From NCBI GenBank assembly GCA_913053915.1, contig CAJXGP010000135.1, positions 1 to 6,264 of the forward strand: 6,264 nucleotides of DNA, read 5' to 3'. Below the pieces are notes generated by a model. It made no database searches, had not been told where the DNA came from, and saw only the letters and a program-made list of their open reading frames with translations. The position numbers and the translations under genes are program-made. Below are positions 1-5,896 of the stretch, piece by piece. Source of the DNA: an uncultured Ignavibacteriales bacterium (lineage in GTDB: Bacteria; Bacteroidota; Ignavibacteria; Ignavibacteriales; Ignavibacteriaceae). Position 1 is the first letter of the stretch; each line of letters begins with the position of its first letter.

Positions 1-14
1 AAATAAATCAAAAC

Positions 15-47
15 TCATCCCCCGCCTTCTCTTACAAAGAGAAGGAG
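15..47. repeat. Dispersed-repeat copy with hairpin
   Basis: The segment begins TCATCCCCC and continues into a perfect 7-bp inverted repeat (CCTTCTC at 25-31, GAGAAGG at 39-45) around the loop TTACAAA. The reverse complement of 4340-4377 has the same layout: the same TCATCCCCC, then a nearly identical CTTACAAAG core (about 14 of 16 bases). Two diverged copies in opposite orientation within 6 kb, both intergenic, indicate a dispersed repeat rather than a gene. From memory, similar pieces recur in intergenic DNA of FCB-group genomes; that is recollection, not a search result. No function is assigned. Confidence 0.55.
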
Positions 48-75
48 CTAAAACAAGCTGCTTTCCCCCTTTTGT

Positions 76-104
76 AAAAAACCGGATATTTATTTTTTCC
101 GGTT
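76..104 (-). terminator. Terminator-like hairpin reading on the minus strand
   Basis: AACCGGA (80-86) pairs perfectly with TCCGGTT (98-104) around an 11-base AT loop. On the minus strand the stem is followed directly by a run of T (the A run at 76-81 on the plus strand), which is the rho-independent arrangement. On the plus strand no T run follows. There is no minus-strand gene to its right before the divergent start at 222, so it could end antisense transcription or be chance in AT-rich DNA. Confidence 0.35.
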
Positions 105-221
105 AACCATGTTTTCTTATGATAAATTATCTAAATTTTTATAACTTATGAACAGTATTTACGCAAACTATTTTACGGTCTGTAAAACTCGGATAGAGAA
201 AAAAATTTAATAGGTAAGGAA

Positions 222-1997
222 ATGAAAAAATTAATTTTATTCTACTTGTTGATAATTACCACAATTGTAAGCGCACAACTCCGTCCTATAATTATTGATG
301 GAAAATTTTCGGATTGGAATCAATTTTCACCTGCATACACCGATACACTGAATGGCCAAGTCTCAGGCAATATCGATTTTCACAGCCTTTGGATTTCCAA
401 CAATAATATTTATCTGCTTTTTCGAATTGAGGTCGGCGGTGAAATAAATTTACAAAACGATAATTCGATTACACTTTATATCGATACGGATAACAATTTA
501 TCAACCGGGAAAAAAATAGATGGAATCGGTGCGGAATTGGAATATACATTTGGAGCAAGATCCGGAATTTTTCATTCCGCCAATGGAGATATTACGATAT
601 ATCACAACAATATAGGTTTAATATCCGCCCCGACTGTAACATCGACACAATTTGAGATAGGTATTAGAAGAAATGCGGTCATTCAAAATATTCCTCTATT
701 TAAATCGGATACAATTGAAGTGGTATTTAAGGATAACGGGGTAGGGCAAGATATGCTTCCCGATAGAAGCGGCGGTGTCCGATATGTTTTTGAGAAACAT
801 AATTTTTCTCCTTTACCGGGATATTCCATAAAAAAACTTAATAATAATTATTTAAGAATTATGACGAATAATGTACGCAAAGACGACTTTTTCAACGCAT
901 CGCTTTATACACATTATAAAGATGAATATAGCGCCATTGCACCCGATATAATTGGCTTTGAAGAAATTTATAAACACACGGCGGCAGAAACCGTCAATAG
1001 AGTTGCCGGTATTTTACCTTTGACAGGCGGTGCAAAATGGTATGGTGCTAAAAGCAACAGTGACGTTGCTGTTGTAAGTAAATTCCCGATTATCAAGGTT
1101 TTCCCAATTGACGGGAACGCCGCTTTTCTTATAAATCTCCGTCCTAAATACAACACGGACTTATTATTTATTTCAGCGCATCCGCCTTGCTGTAATAATA
1201 ATGACGGACGGCAAAAAGAGATAGATCATATTATGGCGTTTATCCGCAATGCAAAAGATTCAACAGGCTCACTTGCCCTGCCGGTAAATACTCCGATTAT
1301 TATTGCCGGTGATATGAATCTAGTCGGTTACGCCCAACAACTGAAAACTTTTTTAACAGGCGATATTGTTGATACTAATTCATTTGGTCCTGATTTCAAA
1401 CCCGGCTGGGACGGAAGTAATTTCAAAGATTCCGATCCGATTGATGCCGGATATCCGGCTGATTTTACCTGGTACAGCGCAAATAGCCCATACAGTCCGG
1501 GTAAGTTGGATTACATTATTTATTCGGGTAGTGTTCTTAAAAAAATGAACGGCTATGTTTTGTTTACAAAAGGTATGAATCCAGATACATTAAAAGCTTA
1601 TGGATTAAAGCCGGATGATTCCATAGATGCCTCGGATCATATTCCGGTTGTAACGGATTTTAAACTATTATCCGTTGCTACATCCGTAAACAACAGCTCC
1701 GGTAGTATATTGCCGGAACATATAAAATTGGATCAAAATTATCCTAATCCTTTTAATCCTACTACAACGATTAGATTTTCATTGAAGGAAAGTTCTAAAG
1801 TCACTTTAAATGTTTATAATTTGCTGGGACAAAAGGTTGCAACTTTAATCAATGAAGATATGTCGAGTGGTTATAAAACCGTAGACTTTAATGCAACTAA
1901 TCTGGCAAGCGGTGTATATTTATATCGTTTAGCAGTTACGGGTATTAGTGATGGTGCAAGTTATATAAATACTAAAAAGATGATATTATTGAAATAG
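222..1997 (+). CDS. Secreted endonuclease/exonuclease/phosphatase-family protein with CBM9-like domain and T9SS C-terminal tail
   Basis: Predicted exported phosphodiesterase/nuclease-type enzyme of 591 residues. Residues 1-19 are a signal peptide (MKK, hydrophobic LILFYLLIITTIV, cleavage near SAQ). Residues about 22-190 are a beta-rich domain opening with IDGKFSDW, as in CBM9-like/DOMON-like modules. Residues about 210-482 carry the EEP-fold motif series: TNN (215-217), GFEE (245-248), H320 in SAHPPCC, GDMN (363-366), KLDYI (428-432) and SDH (471-473). These match the Asn, Glu, His, Asp/Asn and terminal Asp-His metal and catalytic positions of the family, so activity is plausible. Residues about 503-591 are a type IX secretion sorting domain (QNYPNPFNPTTTI, VYNLLGQKVATL, ASGVYLYRL, KKMILLK). 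The protein is therefore expected to cross the outer membrane and be released or anchored at the surface. The ATG is preceded by a weak purine-rich TAGGTAAGGA. The gene stands alone, with a terminator downstream. Substrate (nucleic acid, phospholipid or sugar phosphate) cannot be told from sequence. Confidence 0.88.
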   Translation: MKKLILFYLLIITTIVSAQLRPIIIDGKFSDWNQFSPAYTDTLNGQVSGNIDFHSLWISNNNIYLLFRIEVGGEINLQNDNSITLYIDTDNNLSTGKKIDGIGAELEYTFGARSGIFHSANGDITIYHNNIGLISAPTVTSTQFEIGIRRNAVIQNIPLFKSDTIEVVFKDNGVGQDMLPDRSGGVRYVFEKHNFSPLPGYSIKKLNNNYLRIMTNNVRKDDFFNASLYTHYKDEYSAIAPDIIGFEEIYKHTAAETVNRVAGILPLTGGAKWYGAKSNSDVAVVSKFPIIKVFPIDGNAAFLINLRPKYNTDLLFISAHPPCCNNNDGRQKEIDHIMAFIRNAKDSTGSLALPVNTPIIIAGDMNLVGYAQQLKTFLTGDIVDTNSFGPDFKPGWDGSNFKDSDPIDAGYPADFTWYSANSPYSPGKLDYIIYSGSVLKKMNGYVLFTKGMNPDTLKAYGLKPDDSIDASDHIPVVTDFKLLSVATSVNNSSGSILPEHIKLDQNYPNPFNPTTTIRFSLKESSKVTLNVYNLLGQKVATLINEDMSSGYKTVDFNATNLASGVYLYRLAVTGISDGASYINTKKMILLK

Positions 1998-2027
1998 TTT
2001 TTAACTATTATCCGATTGAAAAAAAGG

Positions 2028-2058
2028 CCGTTAAGCTTTTTGCTTAGCGGTTTTTTTT
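2028..2058 (+). terminator. Rho-independent terminator of the secreted EEP gene
   Basis: CCGTTAAGC (2028-2036) pairs with GCTTAGCGG (2042-2050) as a 9-bp stem with one wobble pair and a five-T loop, followed by eight T (2051-2058). It lies 30 bases after the stop codon of the upstream gene and isolates it from the transposase unit. Confidence 0.9.
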
Positions 2059-2070
2059 AATTAATTGCAA

Positions 2071-2095
2071 TATGGAGATTCCCGAAATCTCTATA
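2071..2095. repeat. Imperfect palindrome upstream of the RAYT gene
   Basis: TATGGAGATT (2071-2080) and AATCTCTATA (2086-2095) form a 10-bp hairpin with one G-T wobble and a five-base loop. GGAG sits at 2074-2077. RAYT transposases are known to act on REP hairpins carrying a GTAG or GGAG tetranucleotide, so this may be a target-like hairpin, 112 bases before the transposase start. The assignment is inference. The inverted repeat itself is visible. Confidence 0.4.
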
Positions 2096-2207
2096 ATTAA
2101 GAGAACCTTGTATTTCAAGAAATTGATGTATAACTGTTTAGCAACCGTTGAAAGATGAAAACGGAAAACTTGTTAGGTAGACAATTAAAGAATATTTTAA
2201 ATCGATA

Positions 2208-2828
2208 ATGTCATTATACAAAAATAAATATCGTGTGGAATCTATCCGTTTGCAGAATTGGGATTACGGAAGAAATGGCAAATATTTTATTACTACTATA
2301 ACAAAAAATAGGCAACATTATTTCGGGGAAATAAAAAACAATGAAATGTATTTGTCGAATATTGGTGTTATTGCCGATGTAATGTGGCATGAAATAACAA
2401 ATCATGCAAATGATGTTGAATTGGATGCGTTTGTGGTAATGCCTAATCATATTCATGGTATTTTAATTTTAAAAAATAATGATGAATCCCGTAATGGTGG
2501 TGGCAATCGTGTAAATGGAAATGATCGTTTTCGTAGAGACAACGCATGCGTTGTCTCTACGAACAAAACAAATGATATAACAATGAAAACCATCGGACAA
2601 CAACGGTTTCAAAATCAGGGAAAAAATACCATTTCATCAATTATCGGGGGATACAAATCTGCTGTTTCCAAACACACACATCATTTGGGTTATGAATTTG
2701 GTTGGCAATCACGATTTCATGACCATATTATTAAAAACGATGTCGAATATGAACGAATTAAAAAATATATTATTGACAACCCAATAAATTGGAACGATGA
2801 TAAATTTTATGATAAAAAGATACCATAA
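2208..2828 (+). CDS. REP-associated tyrosine transposase (RAYT), Y1/HUH superfamily
   Basis: Single-domain HUH nuclease of 206 residues, normal for the IS200-like Y1 transposase family (Pfam Y1_Tnp) and its domesticated RAYT branch. These enzymes nick and rejoin single-stranded DNA at hairpins through a tyrosine. Visible motifs: GKYFITTIT (24-32), a conserved first strand; VMPNHIHGIL (77-86), with the metal-binding HUH pair H81 and H83; SSIIGGYKSAVSK (143-155); and FGWQSRFHDHIIKN (164-177) followed by YERIKKYIIDNPINW (181-195), the C-terminal signature of the FCB-type RAYTs. The nucleophile is one of the C-terminal tyrosines (Y149, Y181 or Y187 are candidates); I cannot decide which. The linker at about 88-140 is Asn/Gly-rich, low in conservation, and contains a perfect DNA palindrome. 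No paired accessory ORF (TnpB) is present, and no obvious terminal repeats bound a full IS, which favours RAYT over IS605. No strong Shine-Dalgarno is seen. The reading frame appears intact. Confidence 0.88.
   Translation: MSLYKNKYRVESIRLQNWDYGRNGKYFITTITKNRQHYFGEIKNNEMYLSNIGVIADVMWHEITNHANDVELDAFVVMPNHIHGILILKNNDESRNGGGNRVNGNDRFRRDNACVVSTNKTNDITMKTIGQQRFQNQGKNTISSIIGGYKSAVSKHTHHLGYEFGWQSRFHDHIIKNDVEYERIKKYIIDNPINWNDDKFYDKKIP
2530..2563. repeat. Perfect 34-bp palindrome inside the transposase gene (REP-like)
   Basis: The 17-base arm starting TTCGTAGAGACAACGCA is followed directly by its exact reverse complement, centred between 2546 and 2547, with no spacer. It contains GTAG at 2533-2536 and, by symmetry, on the other strand. 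It encodes residues 108-119 (FRRDNACVVSTN) of the RAYT linker without breaking the frame. GTAG at the foot of a palindrome is the hallmark of REP elements recognised by RAYT enzymes. I recall similar GTAGAGAC...GTCTCTAC palindromes dispersed in Bacteroidetes and cyanobacterial genomes. Confidence 0.85.
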
Positions 2829-2935
2829 CCGGTTAAATATAGCGAAATTAAAAATATTTTAACGTTGTCATATAAAATGATAATCTTTATCTTGAGGGCA
2901 AATCATGAAGTATATTTTAAAATATAGATGATAAT

Positions 2936-3220
2936 ATGAGACTAACCATTTTGGATTCTTCTCATTATAAATATTCTGCGAATGTTACTTATTCTACTGA
3001 TTCGATGACAAATGATTCACTGAGCGATTTCGGTACATATATCATAAATAATCGAGAAATATCAATGGATGATGATTCTTGGTTGAGAATGGGTGACCGA
3101 TGGTATAATAGTCTATATCTCTCCGGTACATTCACATACAAACAAATTGTTAATCATATACAAATTATTCAAGATAATTCATTTGCATATTGGGATTTGA
3201 ATCTTCAACCAAAACAATGA
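2936..3220 (+). CDS. Hypothetical protein, possibly a C-terminal fragment of a beta-rich (lipocalin-like) secreted protein
   Basis: I do not recognise this 94-residue ORF. It alternates polar and hydrophobic residues in strand-like blocks (YKYSANVTYS, DFGTYIINNREISM, NSLYLSGTFTY, IVNHIQIIQD, YWDLNLQ). This resembles the end of small lipocalin-like or barrel domains of FCB lipoproteins, where a DFGTY/TISGN-like turn is common. It lacks a signal peptide, and the frame is open only back to 2921 (TAA at 2918-2920). The ATG at 2936 could be an internal methionine. There is no Shine-Dalgarno. A stray ATG at 2905 in another frame starts MKYIL, like a signal peptide start, but hits a stop after eight codons. 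These points suggest a 5'-truncated or frameshifted remnant. It sits 107 bases downstream of the transposase. Function unknown. Confidence 0.45.
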   Translation: MRLTILDSSHYKYSANVTYSTDSMTNDSLSDFGTYIINNREISMDDDSWLRMGDRWYNSLYLSGTFTYKQIVNHIQIIQDNSFAYWDLNLQPKQ

Positions 3221-3249
3221 GTACATTGTTTCATAATATTTTATGGTTT

Positions 3250-3286
3250 ATTTTATTAAAATGTAAGAATAGAATTTTAATAAAAT
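3250..3286. promoter_or_regulatory. AT-only 13-bp inverted repeat upstream of the SDR gene
   Basis: ATTTTATTAAAAT (3250-3262) is repeated as its exact reverse complement at 3274-3286 with an 11-base spacer. It ends 19 bases before the ATG of the epimerase-like gene and begins 29 bases after the stop of the small upstream ORF. It could be an operator overlapping the promoter or a weak hairpin. No T run follows on the plus strand, so it is not a typical terminator. The region is very AT-rich, which raises the odds of chance. Confidence 0.3.
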
Positions 3287-3305
3287 TAAAAACACGGTAA
3301 TTTTT

Positions 3306-4226
3306 ATGAATAAGAAAATAATAATTACAGGTGCAACGGGTTTAATCGGAAGAAGGTTAGTAAACTCGTTGACAAAGAGAGGCGATCATGTAATAGCCTT
3401 TACACGTAATATTGCAAAAGAAAATGAAAAAATATTCCCAGCCCGCCGGGTAATCGAATGGGATTATCATAATCTTGATATATGGAAAGATTTCTTGGAC
3501 GGCGTAGATGCCGTTATACATTTAGCGGGAGCAAATCTAGCCGGTAGACGATGGAATAAAAATTATAAAAAGGAAATCCGCGACAGCCGGATAATAAGTA
3601 CGCGTAATCTAGTCAAAGCTATTTCGGAAGTTGAAACCAAACCCAAGGTTTTTATCTGTTCGTCGGCAACCGGTTATTACGGCAACGGAGGCAATGAAGA
3701 GTTTGATGAAAGTTCAACTTGCGGGAATGATTTTCTTGCTCAACTATGCAAAGATTGGGAGGCTGAAGCCGGGAAAATCGAAGCCTTTAATGTTAGAAGA
3801 GTGAGCGTTCGAACAGGGATTGTTCTTAGTAAGGAAGCAGGAGCATTAAAACAAATGTTGCCTCCTTTTAAATTATTTCTCGGCGGACCGCTCGGTAACG
3901 GGAGACAGTGGTTCCCGTGGATTCATGTTGATGATATAGTCGGAATTTACCTTTTCCTTCTGGACAATAATAACATGACCGGAGCTGTTAATGCTTCTTC
4001 ACCAAACCCAGTTACAATGAAAGAATTTGCCCAAAATTTAGGAAATATTCTTCACCGCCCTTCTATTTTTACCGTTCCTCAATTTATATTAAAAATTGTA
4101 GCCGGAGAAATCGCCGGGTCAATAAATGCATCTTTAAAAGTAAATCCAAAGAAATTGTTGGAATCGGGATTTGAGTTTAAGTTTAAAAAATTAAATGAAA
4201 CGTTGGAAGATTTGTTACTTAAGTAA
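3306..4226 (+). CDS. TIGR01777 family (YfcH/SDR39U1-like) NAD(P)-binding epimerase-like oxidoreductase
   Basis: Cytoplasmic atypical short-chain dehydrogenase/reductase of 306 residues, the usual length for the family. The N-terminal Rossmann motif is TGATGLIG (8-15), of the GxxGxxG extended-SDR type. Further family signatures are DAVIHLAGANLAGRRW (68-83), SRIISTRNLV (94-103), the active-site-region strand VFICSSATGYYG (115-126), FLAQLCKDWE (143-152), RTGIVLS (169-175), GNGRQWFPWIHVDDIV (197-212) and NASSPNPVTMKEF (229-241). The C-terminal part from about 255 matches the DUF1731 region typical of YfcH proteins. The family lacks the canonical SDR Tyr-x-x-x-Lys pair (here YYGNG after the Ser pair), and its substrate is not established, so names such as nucleoside-diphosphate-sugar epimerase are by homology only. 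No Shine-Dalgarno is visible. The gene appears monocistronic, with an AT inverted repeat upstream and the convergent ahcY gene downstream. Confidence 0.92.
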   Translation: MNKKIIITGATGLIGRRLVNSLTKRGDHVIAFTRNIAKENEKIFPARRVIEWDYHNLDIWKDFLDGVDAVIHLAGANLAGRRWNKNYKKEIRDSRIISTRNLVKAISEVETKPKVFICSSATGYYGNGGNEEFDESSTCGNDFLAQLCKDWEAEAGKIEAFNVRRVSVRTGIVLSKEAGALKQMLPPFKLFLGGPLGNGRQWFPWIHVDDIVGIYLFLLDNNNMTGAVNASSPNPVTMKEFAQNLGNILHRPSIFTVPQFILKIVAGEIAGSINASLKVNPKKLLESGFEFKFKKLNETLEDLLLK

Positions 4227-4244
4227 ATTAATAATTGTAGATGG

Positions 4245-4267
4245 AAACCTTTAAGAGTTTTTTTTTT
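4245..4267 (+). terminator. Weak terminator candidate after the SDR gene
   Basis: AAAC (4245-4248) pairs with GTTT (4257-4260), with partial pairing inside (CTTTAAGA), and the segment runs into ten T (4258-4267). The T tract is strong but the stem is short and AT-rich, so termination here is plausible rather than clear. It begins 18 bases after the stop codon. Confidence 0.4.
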
Positions 4268-4270
4268 ACT

Positions 4271-4300
4271 GGGGATTTCTCCCTTCGGTCGAAATGACAG
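4271..4300. repeat. Dispersed intergenic repeat piece (GGGATTTCTCCC...GAAATGACAG type)
   Basis: The piece reads GGGGATTTCTCCCTTCGG and then TCGAAATGACAG. Its first 11 bases are repeated in inverted orientation at 4340-4350 (10 of 11 match), bracketing about 58 bases. I recognise the GATTTCTC...TCGAAATGACA pattern as one that recurs in intergenic DNA of many FCB-group and other environmental genomes; this is memory, and the copy number here is unknown. It is non-coding. Confidence 0.55.
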
Positions 4301-4339
4301 GACGACAGATGTGTTATCTCAAAGGAGTGGTGGGCAACT

Positions 4340-4377
4340 GAGAAATCTCCTTTGTAAGAGGAAGCTTTGGGGGATGA
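4340..4377. repeat. Second repeat copy, inverted relative to 15-47
   Basis: Read on the minus strand from 4377 it gives TCATCCCCC, then an AAAGCTTC segment, CTCTTACAAAG and GAGATTTCTC. The first part matches the repeat at 15-47 (TCATCCCCC identical, then about 14 of 16). The last part is the inverted partner of 4271-4281. It thus combines the two repeat types of this window, suggesting a composite or nested dispersed element. Confidence 0.55.
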
Positions 4378-4470
4378 CGACAAGGTTATGATTGATGAAA
4401 ATTACTCTGCACAGATTAATCCGAAGACTTCAATAAAAACAATTCTTAAATTGAAATATACAAATCACTA

Positions 4471-4515
4471 AAAATAAAAACGGCGTAATCGTTCTCTTTC
4501 GAATGATCGCGCCGT
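4471..4515 (-). terminator. Rho-independent terminator of the metK-ahcY operon
   Basis: On the minus strand an ACGGCG base pairs with CGCCGT, and the arms (4501-4515 and 4480-4494) extend to 15 positions with two mismatches and one wobble around a six-base loop. The transcript then runs into TTTTTATTTT (the A-rich 4471-4480 on the plus strand). It lies 21 bases beyond the ahcY stop codon and has the correct orientation only for the minus strand. Confidence 0.88.
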
Positions 4516-4536
4516 TGTAAGGTATATCAAATTATA

Positions 4537-5865
4537 CTAATAACGATAATAATCCGGTTTAAATGGACCTTCTACCGGGACTCCGATATATTCGGCTTGT
4601 TCAGGAGTTAAAGTTTCCAATTCACAACCAAGTTTCCCCAAATGTAACATTGCTACTTTCTCATCAAGATGTTTCGGCAACATATAAACTTTGTTTTCGT
4701 ATTTATCTTGGTTAGTCCAAAGTTCAATCTGAGCTAATGTTTGATTTGTGAACGAATTCGACATTACAAAAGATGGATGTCCCATAGCGCAACCAAGATT
4801 GACTAATCTTCCTTCGGCCAAAACTATGATATCTTTTCCTTCAATTGTATATTTATCTACTTGAGGTTTGATTGTATCTCTTGTATGACCGTAATTTTTA
4901 TTTAGCCAAGCCATATCAATCTCGTTATCAAAATGACCGATATTACAAACTACCGTATTGTTTTTCATTTTACGAAAATGCTTTTCCAAAACAATATTAC
5001 AATTACCGGTAGCGGTAACGATAATGTCAACCTCGTTTAGGACGTTTTCTAATTTTTTCACTTGGAAGCCGTTCATTGCGGCTTGAAGAGCGCAAATCGG
5101 ATCAACCTCGGAAACAATAACTCTCACACCGGCATTTGCCAGCGATTCTGCAGAACCTTTTCCAACGTCGCCGTATCCGCAAACTGCGGCAACTTTTCCG
5201 GCAAGCATCAAATCGGTTGCTCTCCGGATAGCATCAACTAAAGACTCGCGACAGCCGTATTTATTATCAAATTTGGATTTAGTAACCGAATCATTCACAT
5301 TAAAAGCAGGAATAGACAAAGTACCTTTTCTTACGCGTTCATACAATCGATGAACGCCGGTAGTAGTTTCCTCAGAAATACCTTTAATTCCTGAAGCCAA
5401 TTCCGGATATTTATCAATTACCATATTTGTCAGATCGCCGCCATCATCCAGAATCATATTCAATGGTTCTTGGTCTTCGCCAAAAAATAAAGTTTGTTGA
5501 ATACACCATTCATATTCTTCAAGTGTTTCTCCTTTCCATGCATAGACAGGAATGCCGGCAGCGGCTATAGCGGCAGCAGCATGATCTTGAGTTGAAAATA
5601 TATTACATGAGGACCATTGAACTTCGGCACCTAGTTCAACCAAAGTTTCAATTAAAACAGCGGTTTGTATAGTCATGTGCAAACAGCCTACAATTCGAGC
5701 ACCTTTCAAAGGCTTTTTCTCACCATATTCTTTACGCAGAGCTATTAAACCGGGCATCTCGGCTTCGGCTAATTTAATTTCTTTTTTACCCCATTCCGCA
5801 AGTGAGATATCTTTTACTTTATATTTTAATTTTTCGGTTTTCTTTTTATCAATTATTTCGTTCAT
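4537..5865 (-). CDS. ahcY: Adenosylhomocysteinase (S-adenosyl-L-homocysteine hydrolase)
   Basis: Cytoplasmic NAD-dependent enzyme that reversibly splits S-adenosylhomocysteine into adenosine and homocysteine, removing the inhibitory product of SAM-dependent methylation. It has 442 residues and is intact. Signatures: [15 protein letters not shown] (61-75), the substrate-domain motif; LDDGGDLTN (139-147) with the catalytic Asp at about 141; GISEETTTG (162-170) with E166; [11 protein letters not shown] (191-201) with K196, D200 and N201; the NAD-binding loop [10 protein letters not shown] (230-239); [11 protein letters not shown] (307-317) with H311; [19 protein letters not shown] (354-372); and the C-terminal KPDYYRY, which reaches the neighbouring subunit's NAD site. 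Residue roles are by alignment in mind to the human enzyme (offset +10). The roughly 40-residue insertion seen in many proteobacterial homologues is absent, so it is of the short type. The start is supported by AGAAGG six bases upstream. It lies 31 bp after metK on the same strand and is probably cotranscribed with it. Confidence 0.98.
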   Translation of the reverse strand: MNEIIDKKKTEKLKYKVKDISLAEWGKKEIKLAEAEMPGLIALRKEYGEKKPLKGARIVGCLHMTIQTAVLIETLVELGAEVQWSSCNIFSTQDHAAAAIAAAGIPVYAWKGETLEEYEWCIQQTLFFGEDQEPLNMILDDGGDLTNMVIDKYPELASGIKGISEETTTGVHRLYERVRKGTLSIPAFNVNDSVTKSKFDNKYGCRESLVDAIRRATDLMLAGKVAAVCGYGDVGKGSAESLANAGVRVIVSEVDPICALQAAMNGFQVKKLENVLNEVDIIVTATGNCNIVLEKHFRKMKNNTVVCNIGHFDNEIDMAWLNKNYGHTRDTIKPQVDKYTIEGKDIIVLAEGRLVNLGCAMGHPSFVMSNSFTNQTLAQIELWTNQDKYENKVYMLPKHLDEKVAMLHLGKLGCELETLTPEQAEYIGVPVEGPFKPDYYRY

Positions 5866-5871
5866 TTGTTA

Positions 5872-5877
5872 CCTTCT
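5872..5877 (-). promoter_or_regulatory. ahcY: Shine-Dalgarno site of ahcY
   Basis: AGAAGG on the minus strand lies six bases before the ATG at 5865, near-ideal spacing. It fixes the chosen start, which adds a short charged N-terminal stretch (about ten residues) compared with the human enzyme. It is the clearest ribosome binding site in the window. Confidence 0.75.
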
Positions 5878-5896
5878 TTTTTAATTTATTAAAAAC

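Larger units (their letters stand above)
4227..4536. other. Convergent intergenic region with repeats and terminators
   Basis: This 310-bp stretch separates the plus-strand SDR gene from the minus-strand ahcY gene. It holds a weak plus-strand terminator candidate, two oppositely oriented repeat pieces (4271-4300 and 4340-4377) and the ahcY terminator (4471-4515). Between 4381 and 4470 there is no convincing feature: a 27-codon ORF (4388-4471) has no ribosome binding site or recognisable sequence. Confidence 0.7.

Noticed and set aside
968..1156. 62-codon minus-strand ORF
   Set aside because: It lies wholly within the EEP catalytic domain coding region and has no family resemblance; a shadow frame.
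2108..2134. Possible -35/-10 promoter (TTGTAT, TATAAC) ahead of the transposase gene
   Set aside because: Spacer of 15 bases is short and FCB-group promoters often differ from this consensus; evidence too weak to annotate.
2071..2828. Calling the transposase unit an IS200/IS605 insertion sequence
   Set aside because: The C-terminal motifs fit RAYTs, no TnpB partner is present, and no matching left and right end hairpins are seen.
2826..2835. 10-bp palindrome TAACCGGTTA overlapping the transposase stop codon
   Set aside because: Too short, no loop and no T run, so neither a terminator nor a clear element end.
2911..2926. 16-bp perfect palindrome TATATTTTAAAATATA
   Set aside because: A/T only in very AT-rich intergenic DNA, with no flanking motif; not distinguishable from chance.
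4388..4471. 27-codon plus-strand ORF in the convergent intergenic region
   Set aside because: No ribosome binding site, no recognisable sequence, and it ends at the base of the ahcY terminator; expected by chance.
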